DNA from: Protonemura montana
Lineage: Eukaryota; Arthropoda; Insecta; Plecoptera; Nemouridae
Length of the DNA: 64,000 bases
Reading direction: 5' to 3'
NCBI GenBank assembly: GCA_947568835.1
Contig: OX387612.1
Location: forward strand, 10,790,001 to 10,854,000
This document shows, in pieces, positions 12,201 through 26,100 of the stretch. Every line of letters starts with the position of its first letter. Within the stretch, counting starts at the first letter, position 1. The notes under the pieces were generated by a model. That model had not been told where the DNA came from and ran no database searches. It worked only from the letters and a program-made list of their open reading frames with translations. The position numbers and the translations under genes are program-made.

Positions 12201-15200
12201 AAGATGTGCACGTTTTCTTATGGAATAAAAAACGCTGGTCAACGTGACCAAAATTTTCAAAATAAAAAAAAAGTAATTAAAAGACTTTTATTCTTAACCG
12301 CAATTTTTTTAAAAGTTTTGTGCTTTCTTAATTAATCCTGACTGATTTGTAGATATTTCAACTTTTTTTTTTTGTTGGTAAAACAAGGGTTGTCATGGCA
12401 ACATGGAACCTGTGCGCGGCATCATGGGTCACTTTGTTATGGAAAAAGTAAATAAGAGGTTATAATAAAATAAATAAATAATAATTATTATATTATATAT
12501 TATATATATTATATTATATTATATTATATTATATATTATATTATAATAATAAATAATTATTAAATAATTATATTTAATGCTAAATGGCATGGTTGAAAAA
12601 AGATCAACCCTTTCCATACTTTCTATTCTAATAAACTATAAATTAATGTTGTTTAATATTAATATTAGTATAGTATAGTAACCTGTATAGTAATATAGTA
12701 TAGTTTAGCTCGAAGCACAAATGTATTTTTTTCTTGACAAGCCCACACACAAGTCTATCTTATGTGGGATTTTTCACTTCCTCAATTTTGTATACCTACA
12801 TTCTATATGTTTAAAATACCTGTAAAATTGTGTAAAATTAAAACAATAAATAAAATAAAATAAATAATTATGGCACATTTATGGCTGGCTGCTCCATCTT
12901 TACCCATCTTTATTGTCCATGAATGCTTTTTCCTCGCATGAGATGTTTAAAATCAGTTGACCCCATGCATCTTCCCTGCCGATCGCTCTTCCCAAGCAAT
13001 AACCATGTTCTGTCAACAACGCAAAACAAACAATCTCGTAGCGCTGGAAAAAAATGACAAAATACGACATATCTTTTTTTTTCTAGCTGCGGCTCAAGTC
13101 GATTTGTCCATCGGGCCGTTGCGGGAAGTAAATAGTGATGAGATTGAAAGCTGCGTTCTCCGGTGGGACGATCGTCTGACCGACATCGATGTACGATACC
13201 TACTCATGCGTTAACCGTTTGGCATACATGCGTACGGGAATGCGTATCCTGGTTTAGCAAGAATCCAAGCACAAGGACAAGTGAACAAAGATTTTTTTTT
13301 TCAATTATTAATCATTGAATCGTTAAATCGTGTTTAATATAGGCTTAAGAATTACATTTATCTTTTTTTTTTTTTTTTTTAATATAAATTTAGAAAATAA
13401 TTTAAAAATCAACATTTATCTAAGCCGTTTCTGAAATTGAATGTCAATTTTAGCAGTGTCATTTATATTCTAAACGTGTTTCTTTGTTCCCAATTGTTTC
13501 GAGTAAATTTGAAACAGTTGGTCTCTTTCACAGTCGTGTAAAATTTTACAAAATTTCTTGCCAAATTGTCTCCACAAAAAATGCTTAAAAAAAAAAGCCA
13601 AATTAATAACAGCCACGCCGAGATAACTTGAATCAGTAATTTAGTAACTATTTCCGTCTCCAAATACTGAAGGCATGGCCTTGATGAGAAAAACAAATAA
13701 GGAAAGAAATCTCTTGCAAAAACAAGAAGTCAGGCTGAACAAAATGCGCGTCGAGAAAACGCAGCCGCGTTTATATTGTTGTAAGATAAAGAGGTTTAAC
13801 CTCAAACAGTTTAGTCTGACGTTAAATAAATAGAATCTTCTTGCCACGTAGTTGGCGGGTCGCTAGCAGTCAGTGCAAAAGCCATTTCCGCCCGCTTCGT
13901 TCCCGTCGCTGTTTTATTGGCAAACAAGCTTATTCACCGCCGTCTCGAATTCGAACACTAAACGATCTATGGGGTCGTGTCCCAAGAATGGCCGTTACAG
14001 AGCGTGGGGGGAACGTAGCGTAGCAGGGGGGGAAGTGGTTCAAATGGCGTCGTTGACGCTGATATAAAAATGTTAGGCGATGCGTCTAATGAAACGCGGC
14101 TGCCTGGATGATGATAAGTTATTCGTTTCCGGTGGCGAAACAGATGTTGACGTCATCAAACGTGTAGCGAAAAGAGAAACAAAAGTTTCTCGATGCCGTG
14201 CGCCGTCTGGAAATGTGGCCGTTGGTAAAAGTTTGAATTGTTTTGCACGGTGAAATGTTTCTGTGTGTTATGTTAGGAATATGTTTTGCACGGTGAAATG
14301 TTCGCTCGCAGTGCTTGTGTTATTCGTGGACGAGGGGATATTTAACGGTGTCGAAATTTCGTTGCGAAAAATTAAGTGAAAGTTTCCTCTTTTTTTTGTT
14401 GTTGTTGTTTTTACACATTTTATTTAAAAATATGCCTGTTTTTCGTTACGAGCTTTCAACGGTGTAACGGGTATCCGGTTTTCATGCGTACCAACCTGGG
14501 AAAAATTGAAGCGAATAAGTGTACACGATAAAACGGTGTACGGTGATTTGGTAAAAATCCGAGTGGCCTTTGCTTAAAAGCAAAGCCCCATGTAAGCACG
14601 TGATGAGTGTCTTCTGTATTTTTCCCTGTCATATTGTGAGCTGGTTTCATGGAGCCATCTATCGGAAGTTTCTTCAAATTCGGTTTTGCTGAGTGGCGTG
14701 TTTATAATGATAAAACATGCAAGCAAAGTGGAAAGTTTTTTATTTCATTTCGAAGCAACAACGAGGAAGTTTTTGTAATTTCCTTGAAAATGGGTCTTTT
14801 CATCCATCATGAGTTTCCCCGAGTCTTTGTGGACCAATAATCTGTTTAATTTTACACGTTCTAGTGTTTATTGGATCATGATCTTACCGGTTTACCATTG
14901 TTGAAGCTTCCAGTCAAATTATTAAACCACCCAGCTTTCTTGTAAAGTTGTCCATTACCAAGCAGGAGATTTTTTCTAGTTTTTAATTTCAAGCTTGTGC
15001 TAAGATTAGATAACTTAGACACACGCGTTTCTTTAGAAAATATCTGTCACATTCTTTTGTAGCTTTTCAACATTTTGAAACATTTTTGGATTAATTATAA
15101 TTTTTGCGTAGTTGTTTGGCTAAAGATCTTTGATATTTTCTCACCAAAAAGTTGCAAAGATGTGTAATGCATAAAAATTGAGTAATTTCAATGTTTTTTG

Positions 15201-18200
15201 AAGATTTTATCATCTCAAAATATCGCTACGCTCATCCTGCACCGTAAATCAAATTGCGTTCGCAAAGCCCTGATAAATAAAAACATGCTTTTTATAAAAA
15301 CTATTTGAAATGGGTTTTGAATGCTAAGTAATTGGGCTACTAAATTTCCTATTACTATTTCCTATTACTAACTAATAGGAAATTTAGAAGCCCTTTACTT
15401 AGCATTCAAAACCCATTTCAAATAGTTTTTCTAAAAACTTGTGCTAAGGATAAATCAAGTAGACACGAGTCTTAAAACCATCATGATTTTTTATAGTTTC
15501 CTAGTTTTAGATTTTTAAGCTTGTGCTAAGTAAGGATAAAGTAGATTTTAGTCTGAAAACCATAATACTTTCCTGGTTATCTTTTTTTTTGTACGAATTC
15601 GATTCGGTGTGTAAGTAAAACCATGTTTCGCCCAGAAAACCCGTCCGACGGAGTCCATGTGTAATGTTCCGATCACAAGATGGCGCATGTCGCGCGGACC
15701 GGAAACAGGAAACGACGCGTGCACACGTTGTCAGGAACGAGAATGCTTTTAAAGTAATAAAAAATAAAGCAAGTCTCTTTCACGTTCGGCGAAAATGCGA
15801 GCGCGAGCAAGAGCGTCGGGCGTCTCGAGGTGGCAAGGGACGATTCGGGGGGGAGAACGACGTCACGCGGCGTCGGTTTGATGGTTTAATCTGGGCGTCG
15901 CGACGCCTTCTAATGCGATATCGAGATCAGAGGAAATACTGAAAAGTCTTGTGGGAACGGCTCTTGTTACTTTTTTGTCAAGAACAAAGTGTCCGTGACT
16001 TTTTGAGAACAATTGACGCTGGTGGAAAGAATTAGTATTTGCTTGTTTTTTAAGCGTTCGGTGAAGAAAAGACAATGCTTTGAGTCAAGAGCGAAGCAAC
16101 GACTTTTATGTTGTTTCAAGAGGTTTTCAACTCAGAAAAGTGTTTTTCTTTTTTTTTTTTTTTTTTAAGTGCATTTTGATGCTCAAAATGTATGCCGTCT
16201 CAAAAATGTGTCCAAAACGAACTAAAATCTCGAAGAAAAAAAAAAACAACTAGATCACGTGGCACCTCCATCGACGTCAAAGTCGCATAGAAATTTGATA
16301 AAAACTTTGTCACATTGGTTCAGTTAACGCGCTGTTAAGCTACTGATTAAATCGTTCTTTCCGTTTGACTTCCAGTTCGATACTAGTTTTAAATATACTT
16401 TAGTTTTTATTTTGTACCATTGAGTTTAGAGGTGAATTCAGAGTAACAGCGTTAATGTTTAACTGTTGGGGCAACACGAGATAACGATTGGAGTTTTCTG
16501 ATGGCTCTTAAAGCGATTCTTTTTAACAAACCTCATCAATTCAAGAAATACAATTTAAAATATAGCGAACCAATTACAATCAAGCTTTGAGTTAAGGATG
16601 CAAAGTAAATCAGGGTAATTTAGTCTACAATGTGAGGAAATTGGGGGAAATAACGAATTAAATATCTTGACTTTCGAATCGATGATGACACACCTACAAT
16701 TAAAGAAGTCACTCGGCGGCCATTTTGTGCAAAAACAGTATCATAATGAAGGTGCAGTACTTCTAAGAATTAACCATTTGGTTTAGTAGTAAAAATTATG
16801 AGGTGCTCAGGGTCGAAAAAGTCTTTGTCTTCTCTTAACGGACGTTTTTTTTTCGTATCACACGAGCAAAAAACCGAAAATATTTTAGCTTGAAGTTGTG
16901 GCTAAACATTTTTTTTAGACATCTTTAAATTCATTCCTAGGAAACATTTAAGTTACAAGTAAAAATAATTTTAGATTAACCAAAAATAAATCTGACCGAA
17001 AGAGGAACATAAGATCTTTGAAATCTGATGTCAATTGCAAACGCTTGCAAGGCGCGGGGTATTTCATTATTAAAAACCCTTTCAAAAATTGATGCCCAAA
17101 CAGGGACTCAAACATCGATCGCCACCTATCGCGGGTGTTGCTCTAACCAATAAATAAAACAAAGGCAAATAGGTGAAATCTGCAAAGAAGAAGTGACATC
17201 GGCCAACCGCTACTTAAACCGCTACATCCACTCGTTAAAATGAAGCTACATTTAATACTTAAAAGTACGTAGCACACTGTTAGCAAACAAAATCAAAGGC
17301 AAACATCGAAGTTGCGCCACTTGAATCTTCAAAAGCACTTCACAAGGAAGAGAATATTGTAATTAGAACACTCCACCGAGCAGTTCAGCCACACTATGGT
17401 CTGGAGAAATTCCGAGTACTTATGAAGAATTAGCCACTAGATGACTCTGCTGCCTTCATGTGACGTTACGCTGGGTTATAAACACTCCAAACCGTTCTGT
17501 TCACTTAGAACACTAGACCTAGAACGGCTCACAATTTAAGCTCTTCTACTTTGAGAGTCGAGTTGGCTGTGCTCTTGAGACGTAGCACCAAATAGCGGGT
17601 GCTGTTCATGTGAACGGCTCGTGGGTGATTAATAATTTGATCGCAGTAAGATGTTGGGAAGCCATGGCTTGTCAGGGGATCTTTTTGTGCGTCGGTGATA
17701 TCAATTTGGGATTCTTTGAAAAGGGAAAACTTTGATTTTTTTGTAGTGACTTTAAATGATCAGTCATACAATTCAGGAATTGTGTAATTTGTTTAGGACA
17801 GGTGTGATAAAATAAAAATAATACAGGTAATTAATGAAGCAAATATTTGTTTTAATGTTACTGTTTGAGCGATCTCACTGTTTTTGAGAGCGAAGTGCTT
17901 AGGGGTTTGTGAAATTGTGAAATTAAAGTTGTTTTAAGTGTTATTCAGAGAGTAGAGTTGGAGTTGAAAGGTGTTTAAAAAAAGGGGGTTCGAAGCGGAG
18001 CCACAGTTTTGTTTAGAAGGTTATTTTCGAAGCAAATTTTACCTTTTTTCTACAGTAACACAACAAAATGAAACAAATTAGACAGTTGGAACTGTCTGAC
18101 AAGCGTAAAAAAAAGTTTGTATCAAGAAGCAAATAAACATTTAAATGGTAACTCTACACTGCATTACTCCTCCGCTGGGAAATATATTTTACCTGTTCTT

Positions 18201-21200
18201 TTTACCAGGAAAATCTGCTACGTTTTTATTGCAAATCCTTTTTTATGTCAGAATTTCCAAGCGATTCAAATTCCAATGATGATATTCAGAAGTCCTTCGG
18301 AAGGGACGTTAAGCCAATGGTCACCATGGAGCTCGTCGACAAGAGTAGGCTACGTGCCGGCACTGGGTTTCCCCTCCACCCTTCTAGCCAAGGTTCATCA
18401 TCATTCTCATCATCATCTACTCATTCCACCGACGCCATTAGACCAGTGCCACATGGCTTGCTATCAAAAACAGTGCGTCGTAAAACTCCACAAATAATCA
18501 ACCTAGTGGCAGTCACTTCTTTGTCTGTATAGTTGTCATTTTTAGGCCATTTTTCCGTTAATTCAGTTTAGTATTAGTGCTATTATAGTACGAAAGGTAA
18601 TAAAAAGCCTAAGCTTACAATGTCCATCACTGAAAATGAAGATGGACACTTAATATTCTTGAAAGACTAAATGAGAAACGAGTTGATCGATCGTCATTGG
18701 TATAGAATGGTAAAGGGATGAGGCTAAGTGCTCTAATACCATCGTAGCTGAACTGTTTACAGTAAAAACAAATTGTGACACGTATATCTCGCTCAAATGC
18801 CAGAGCAAAACAATAAACATGGATGTAAAATGTTATTTTATTTGATATTGTTCCTGTCATTTACTTCTTTTTGTTATATCAACACCCAGTGGTGGTATTT
18901 TTTTTTATTAAACCAACTCGATAATACACGTAAGCTGAATTGCTTGATTTGTGGTGTTTCACGACGCATAGTTTTGACATCTGGTCATGCGGCACTAACT
19001 GATGGCGTCGTTGAATGAATAGATGATGCTAAAGATGATGAGAAACCTTTATAGACAACATGGAAGAAGGAGAAACACGGTGCCGGCACGTAGCCTACTC
19101 TTGTCAAAGAGCACCAAGGGGACCACCGGCTTAACGTCCCTTCCGAAGGATGGTACAACGTGGTTCCTCCACAAATTCATGCTGTCGAGAGGTTGATAAG
19201 CAAGGCGAGTGAAGTTGCTGTACTAACTTTCATCCCTCCAACCTCTCTCCCGAACAGAACTGGTCATGTGTATGATGTTCACCCATCCAATACCTGACTC
19301 AGCGAAGTGTTGCTTAACTTTCATCCCTCCAACCTCTCTCCCGAACAGAACTGGTCATGTGTATGATGGTCACCCATCCAATACCTGACCCAGCGCAATG
19401 TTGCTTAACTTGCATCACTCCAACCTCTCTCCCGAACAGAACAGGTCATGTGTATGATGGTCACCCATCCAATACCTGACCCAGCGCAGTTTTGCTTAAC
19501 TTTCATCCTTCCAACCTCTCTCCCGAACAGAACTGGTCATGTGTATGATGGTCACCCATCCAATACCTGACCCAGCGCAGTGTTGCTTAACTTTCATCCT
19601 TCCAACCTCTCTCCCGAACAGAACTGATCATGTGTATGATGGTCACCCATCCAATACCTGACCCAGCGCAGTGTTGCTAAACTTTGGTGATCTCATGAGT
19701 ACTGGTCTTACCAACACGCCACACCGTTCGATTACAGGGTGGGGTCACTATCGGGTTGTGCTAAAATAAATATAACCACGTAGAAAACTTACTTTTGAGA
19801 CTGATTTACAATAAAATAATCTTTAATTTGGTAACATCAACGATATATATACTCGCATCAAGAATACAAGTAATAATTATTTAATAAATTATGTTTTTTA
19901 GAAAGTCCTGCTGCAAAGGGACTTCGGATGGCACTAACCTTTACCACTTGCCGGCTCGTTTGCTCAGCAGAATAATTTACACTAACTCTGACCCTCTGAC
20001 TATGCTATAAACTCAATGCCTCTTTGAAAACAGCTGAAAATAGTTGAGTCGATCAAGCGATCAAGCGCTAGTTGTTTAGACAGCAAACGAACGCGTGTTG
20101 ATTTATTAAAATGGCATGATGCTCAACTAGCTTTATTTTACTGCTTACAGCTGTGATCGATAACCTCACGTGACGCAGCACGTAACACGTGTTACAGTTA
20201 TATAATGCTATTGATTAGCATCAGGATTTTATTCCGGACGTTTTTTGTATGATCAGCGAAGTTAAGCAACACTGCGCTGAGTCAGGTATTGGATGGGTGA
20301 CCATTATACACATGACCAGTTCTGTTCGGGAGAGAGGTTGGAGGAATGAAGGTTAAGCAACACTGTGCTGGGTCAGGTATTGGATGGGTGACCATCATAC
20401 ACATAACCAGTTCTGTTTGGGAGAGAGGTTGGAGGGATGAAAGTTAAGCAACACTGCGCTGGGTCAGGTATTGGATGGGTGGCCATCATACACATGACCA
20501 GTTCTGTTCGGGAGAGAGGTTGGAGGGATGAAAGTTAAGCAACACTGCGCTGGGTCAGGTATCGGATGGATGATCATCATACACATAACCAGTTCTGTTC
20601 GGGAGAGAGGTTGGAGGGATGAAAGTTAGTACAGCAACTTCACTCGCCTTGCTTATCAACCTCTCGAAAGCATGGATTTGTGAAGTAATCCTGCTGTTCG
20701 CGTTGTACCGTCCTTCGGAAGGGACGTTAAGCCGGTGGTCCCCTTTGTGCTCTTCGACAGGAGCAGGCTACGTGCTGGCACCGGGTTTCTCCACCTTTCC
20801 TCTAGGCTAGGTTAGGTTTACCAGTATCATCATTATCACCATTAAACAAACGTTTCATTGTCTGTTGTCAAGCAACACAAATTATCAAAACGGACCCAGT
20901 GTGAAATCTTTAATGATATTTCTATTTCATTATTATTTGATAGCTTCTCGATTTCTTGGTTCAGTTAACTCCATGGCGTGTTAATGATTTTACAATTTAA
21001 ATATTCCACAATTCACCTCAAGTGCTTGACAGTGTTAAGTATAAGTTCACGAAGCCCTTTTATACTTTGCTCTGTGTGTTTATTGCTTAACAAAACCCAT
21101 TTACCTCCAAAAAAAAAAAACATGGAAAAAAAATTAAAAAAAAATTGTGTTTGCCAAAATTTGTGTCCCTTCTATCGTGCTGCATGATTAATTAGCTTGA

Positions 21201-23072
21201 AGAGAAAGAGAAATAGCGACCTGCGGGCCACGTTCGAGCACCCACACCCCTAAAACGTACACCCCTTCATCACGGCATTCCTTAATCAGGGTAATTGGCA
21301 TGTTCATGGCAACAAATCACGCGTGCCACAGACGGGTTATTATTTTAATTGACCTCCAGCCGCGCTGGTCATAGCTTCGTCGGTCGACACCGAAAAATAT
21401 TTCAAAGAGCTTTTAAAGTTACCAGCTCGGGTAAACTATAGCCTGGTTAGTGGATATTTGAACTCATTATCGAGATGGCTACCAAGAGATTGTAGAACTC
21501 AGATTGTATAACGTGACTGCGACTGAACGGGCTTTTTTTTATTTTGAAAAAAAAAAATAACCGAGAGATTAACTGTTTTTTGACGTTGATTTGGTTTTTT
21601 TTTTTTGGGATTTAGCAGCAGTGCTTTTGATTTTTTTTTTTGTGTGCTACTTAAAAATAGCTTAGGTAACTGTTACCTTCAGCAAAACAGAATTAACCTG
21701 ATCTTGAAAAATCGCAAAATGACGTGCAAAAAAATATAGATTGCATTTTTTTTTTTGGTTTTTGGGTTCGTATTCCGGATTGACTGCACATTTTGCAAGT
21801 TTTGCTTCCTTTTCAAAATTAGATTTTTGTTTGTTTTTGCTTGAACTTTATTACTTATATATGATGTGCATGACTGTGCGATGGATTATGTTAAAATAGT
21901 AAATGATACAATAAGGTACCATTGGGGTATTTAGCTTTGGTCCAATCACCAATATTAAACTATCGTTAGGAAAAATAGAACTAACTCGTAGAACAAACAC
22001 AATGTTTTTTTATATCAAAACAGGTGTTGATATTTAAAAACTGTTTCATTATTTAACTGGATTTTTCATTTTTTGTAAAAGAAAATCGCAAGCGCCATCG
22101 GATGGCACCTACCGTTACCACGTGTTGCCGGCCTCGTTTGCTCAGCAGCAAGCGCCATCGGATGGCACCTACCGTTACCACGTGTTGCCGGCCTCGTTTG
22201 CTCAGCAGCAAGCGCCATCGGGTGGCACCTACCGTTACCACGTGTTGCCGGCCTCGTTTGCTCAGCAGCAAGCGCCATCGGGTGGCACCTACCGTTACCA
22301 CGTGTTGCCGGCCTCGTTTGCTCAGCAGCAAGCGCCATCGGATGGCACCTACCGTTACCACGTGTTTCCGGCCTCGTTTGCTCAGCAAAACGTTTAACAT
22401 GACGTCTGAACTCAGACTTAACTTGCACTGAGACCTTAACACGCCTGTTAACCCATAAGATGCACAATAATAACAAGCATTGAATTCATAGGGTAAGTCA
22501 GAGAGCCATCGCCAATGTTAAACTGTCTAAAAAAATAGCTGTAATGTGAGAGCTTAACAAAAAAATTTGACGATGCCGCTAGATGGAACCATTGTCGTTA
22601 CGAGTGGTATGATTTATTATTATATAAATATAATTATATTATACTATATATCTTTATACAAATGAGCCTTGCATTTATTTCCAGTATAAGCTCAATCAAT
22701 CTTTATTAATGCTTTTGAGGTTAAATGATTTTATTATAAAGGCTGTTAAAATTTCGGTCGCGAACGTGATCGAGTGGCAAAATCTAGTAAATTTTATTAT
22801 TATGAACACTATAACCGTCTCAAAAAAATCATGCCCAAATGGGATCTACGTTTGGGCATCAATTTCTAAGAGGTTTTTAGTGTTCATAATAATAAAATAC
22901 CCCACACATTGCAAGCGTTTGCAATTTAAATCAGATTTCAACTAAATTTAAAGCACATCATTACCTCTGACCCTGTTACTTTACCGTTTAGTGAATGATA
23001 CCAGTTAAATTACCTAAATGTCTGTACGCCAGCATTATTTAATGCAATGGTCTTTTTAATGACAATAAAATA

Positions 23073-23126
<54 letters not shown>

Positions 23127-26100
23127 ACACGCATCCGACTCGAGATAAATTAACCTGCATAAGTGAAAGCAATGCGGTCGGCCATCTTGGTGTATCTTAG
23201 ACAACAAAGCTCTAGCCGTGCACACGTGTTTCTTACGTGTGTATGCCCAAGCAAACTCCCGTAAACACACAGAACCCAACACCGTTGTGGTCTTGAGATG
23301 TTAATCACTCATCAACTCGGCGCATGGAAAATGTCGGCTGGAATTACAAGATTCAGATGCCAAACCAAAAACACGTCAATGTGATTTTATCGTCGTCCGG
23401 CATGTAAAGTTCATGGACGAAATGGCCCCGGGCAACGTTATGATTTAAAGATAACGATATGCTTATAATTAGCCGAGCGTTATGTTACCTTTTTAATATA
23501 GTTTATCAAAATATAATAACTTTAAAAAATGTAGACCCTTGCAAGAACTGAGATATGGAGGGGAAAGTCATAAGACCTATAGGTGAACATTGTTGATAAC
23601 AAAGACTTCTTGGAACATTACAATACTGGAGCTCAAGAGATAAAATCACAGTTCCGGCACAAAGCCTACTCCTGTCGAAGAGCACCAAGGAGACCACTGG
23701 TTTAACGTCCCTTCTGAAGGACGTTACAACGCGAACAACAGGATTCCTCCACAAATCCATGCTGTCGAGAGGTTGATAAATAAGGCGAGTGAAGTTGCTG
23801 TACTAACTTGCATCTCTCTAACCTCTTTACTGAACATAACTGGTCATGTGTATGATAGTCTCCAATTCAATACCTGACCCAGCGCAGTGTTGCTTAACTT
23901 GCATCCTTCCAACCTCTCTCCCGAACAGAACTGGTCATGTGTATTATGGTCACTCATCCAATACCTGACCCAGCACAGTGTTGCTTAACTTTCATCCCTC
24001 CAACCTCTCTCCCGAACAGAACTGGTCATGTGTATGATGGTCAACCATCCAATACCTGACCCAGCGCAGTGTTGCTCAACTTTCATCCCTCCAACCTCTC
24101 TCCTGAACAGAAAGACCGTCAAGGGATTGGGTGATGAAACTAGAACCGGTATTTCCAGCTCGTCAAACCGTTCAGTGGTCACCCATCCAATACCTGACCC
24201 CATCGTTATTTTGCTTCAGTGATCTCTTGTGAACCGGTGTACAAACAATATCAACGATATGTATTTCAATGAACGCAACAGATATTCTTTTTTTCAGGCA
24301 ACGGATATAATTCTTCCACATGCTTACCGCAAACGAGATTAATAAAAAAGAAAACAGAAAAAACGTGCCAAGCCAGCGGATTCAAAGATTCGATTTCGAT
24401 ATGGAGTGCTGAAAATAATCTATCAGAAGGATGAAAGGAAATTGCCTTCTGTGGAGAACTTTCATAGAATTGCCAAAATGCAGTGAATAATGATTCTGCT
24501 TTCCGGTGGGGGTAAAAAAAAAAAAAAAAGGTAAAATTTCTACATAGCCTGATTTATTTGCTACAGAGTTAGTTTAAAACGCGATAATATTTCACGCAGA
24601 GGTAGGCTGGTCTAGTCTTAGATCAGGGAATAATATTATGTTTGAAAAATATACCATCGATTTGCCAATGTTCAAGTTTTGGTAGAAGTTCATAATTTAT
24701 AAAGAGTTCTTTTTGATTTTTTTCAAGTGGTTACTTGCGTGGGAAATCTGGCATTGAATCCGTTTACTTATCAATGGTGCTGGGCACCTGATAGATAATG
24801 CGCTTACAAAAAATATCTTTAACAGGACTTTGAGAAATAAATAGGCTTTTCTGAGCCCATTTTCCATTGCAAATAGAAATCAAATGATTTAGAGTGTTGA
24901 TAACACAAGATCTCGTGAGATAACCTGAAGTTAAGCAACACTGCGCTGGGCCAGGTATTGGATGGGTGACCATCATACACATGACCAGTTCTGTTCGGGA
25001 GAGAGGTTGGAGGGATGAAAGTTAAGCAACACTGCGCTGTGTCAGGTATTGGTTGGGTGACCATCATACACATGACCAGTTCTGTTTGGGAGAGAGGTTG
25101 GAGGGATGAAAGTTTAGCAACACTGCGCTAGGTCAGGTATTAGATGGGTGACCATCATACACATAACCAGTTCTGTTCGGGAGAGAGGTTGGAGGGATGA
25201 AAGTTAGTACAGCAACTTCACTCGCCTTGCTTATCAACCTCTCGACAGCATGGATTTGTGGAGGAATCCTGTTGTTCGCGTTGTACCGTCCTTCGGAAGG
25301 GACGTTAAGCCGGTGGTCCCCTTGGTGGTCTTCGACAGGAGTAGGCTACGTGCCGGCACCGGCATTGCCCTTCTCCCTCATAAGCTAAGTTAGGTAATTA
25401 AGCAAATTTACAATTATAATCCACTTATTGACTAACACCATTAGACCAGTGCCACAAGACCCGTATTCAATTTTTTTTTTTTTTTTTGTGATCCTGTATT
25501 CCAATTATTAGGTATATTATATGATTATCATAATTAAAATAATCAGGTTTTAAGAACTCAACTTTTGAAAACAGGTTTATAAATCATTACTATCCTTGTT
25601 TCCATTTTTTTTTTGACATTTTTACAGTCGTTCTCCATCTTTTACAAATGACAAACTTGTACGTCATAAGTGCTTTCCACATCCTTGCTTTCCCCTCCTT
25701 TTTATGTCTTTTCCCCCCCCCAACTGTGACTACGAGGGGCGTGGAGGGGAGGGTGTGTCACTGGCGCCAAAAAGTATGGAATGCGTGAAATATGCGTCTC
25801 GGCAGTGCGTGTCTTTACAGCAGCGGCAAATATCCGTTGCTACGCAATTTGATTAAACTTCGAATGAATTGAAATTGAATTGGAGATGAAAGCGAACGCA
25901 GAAATTCGTGTAAAACGTTTTGGTGTGAATTGTAAAATACGCCCCGCGAGTTTTGAACGTTTTTACGGGACAACGGGTATTGGATTTCTATGGAAAATTA
26001 TATTTTATTTTCGCTAAGAGTTTCTGGCTTTGACACATATGAGAAATATTTGAGGTGGTTCTTTTTATTTGCTGTATTTTTTTTTTTTTTTATATCGTGA

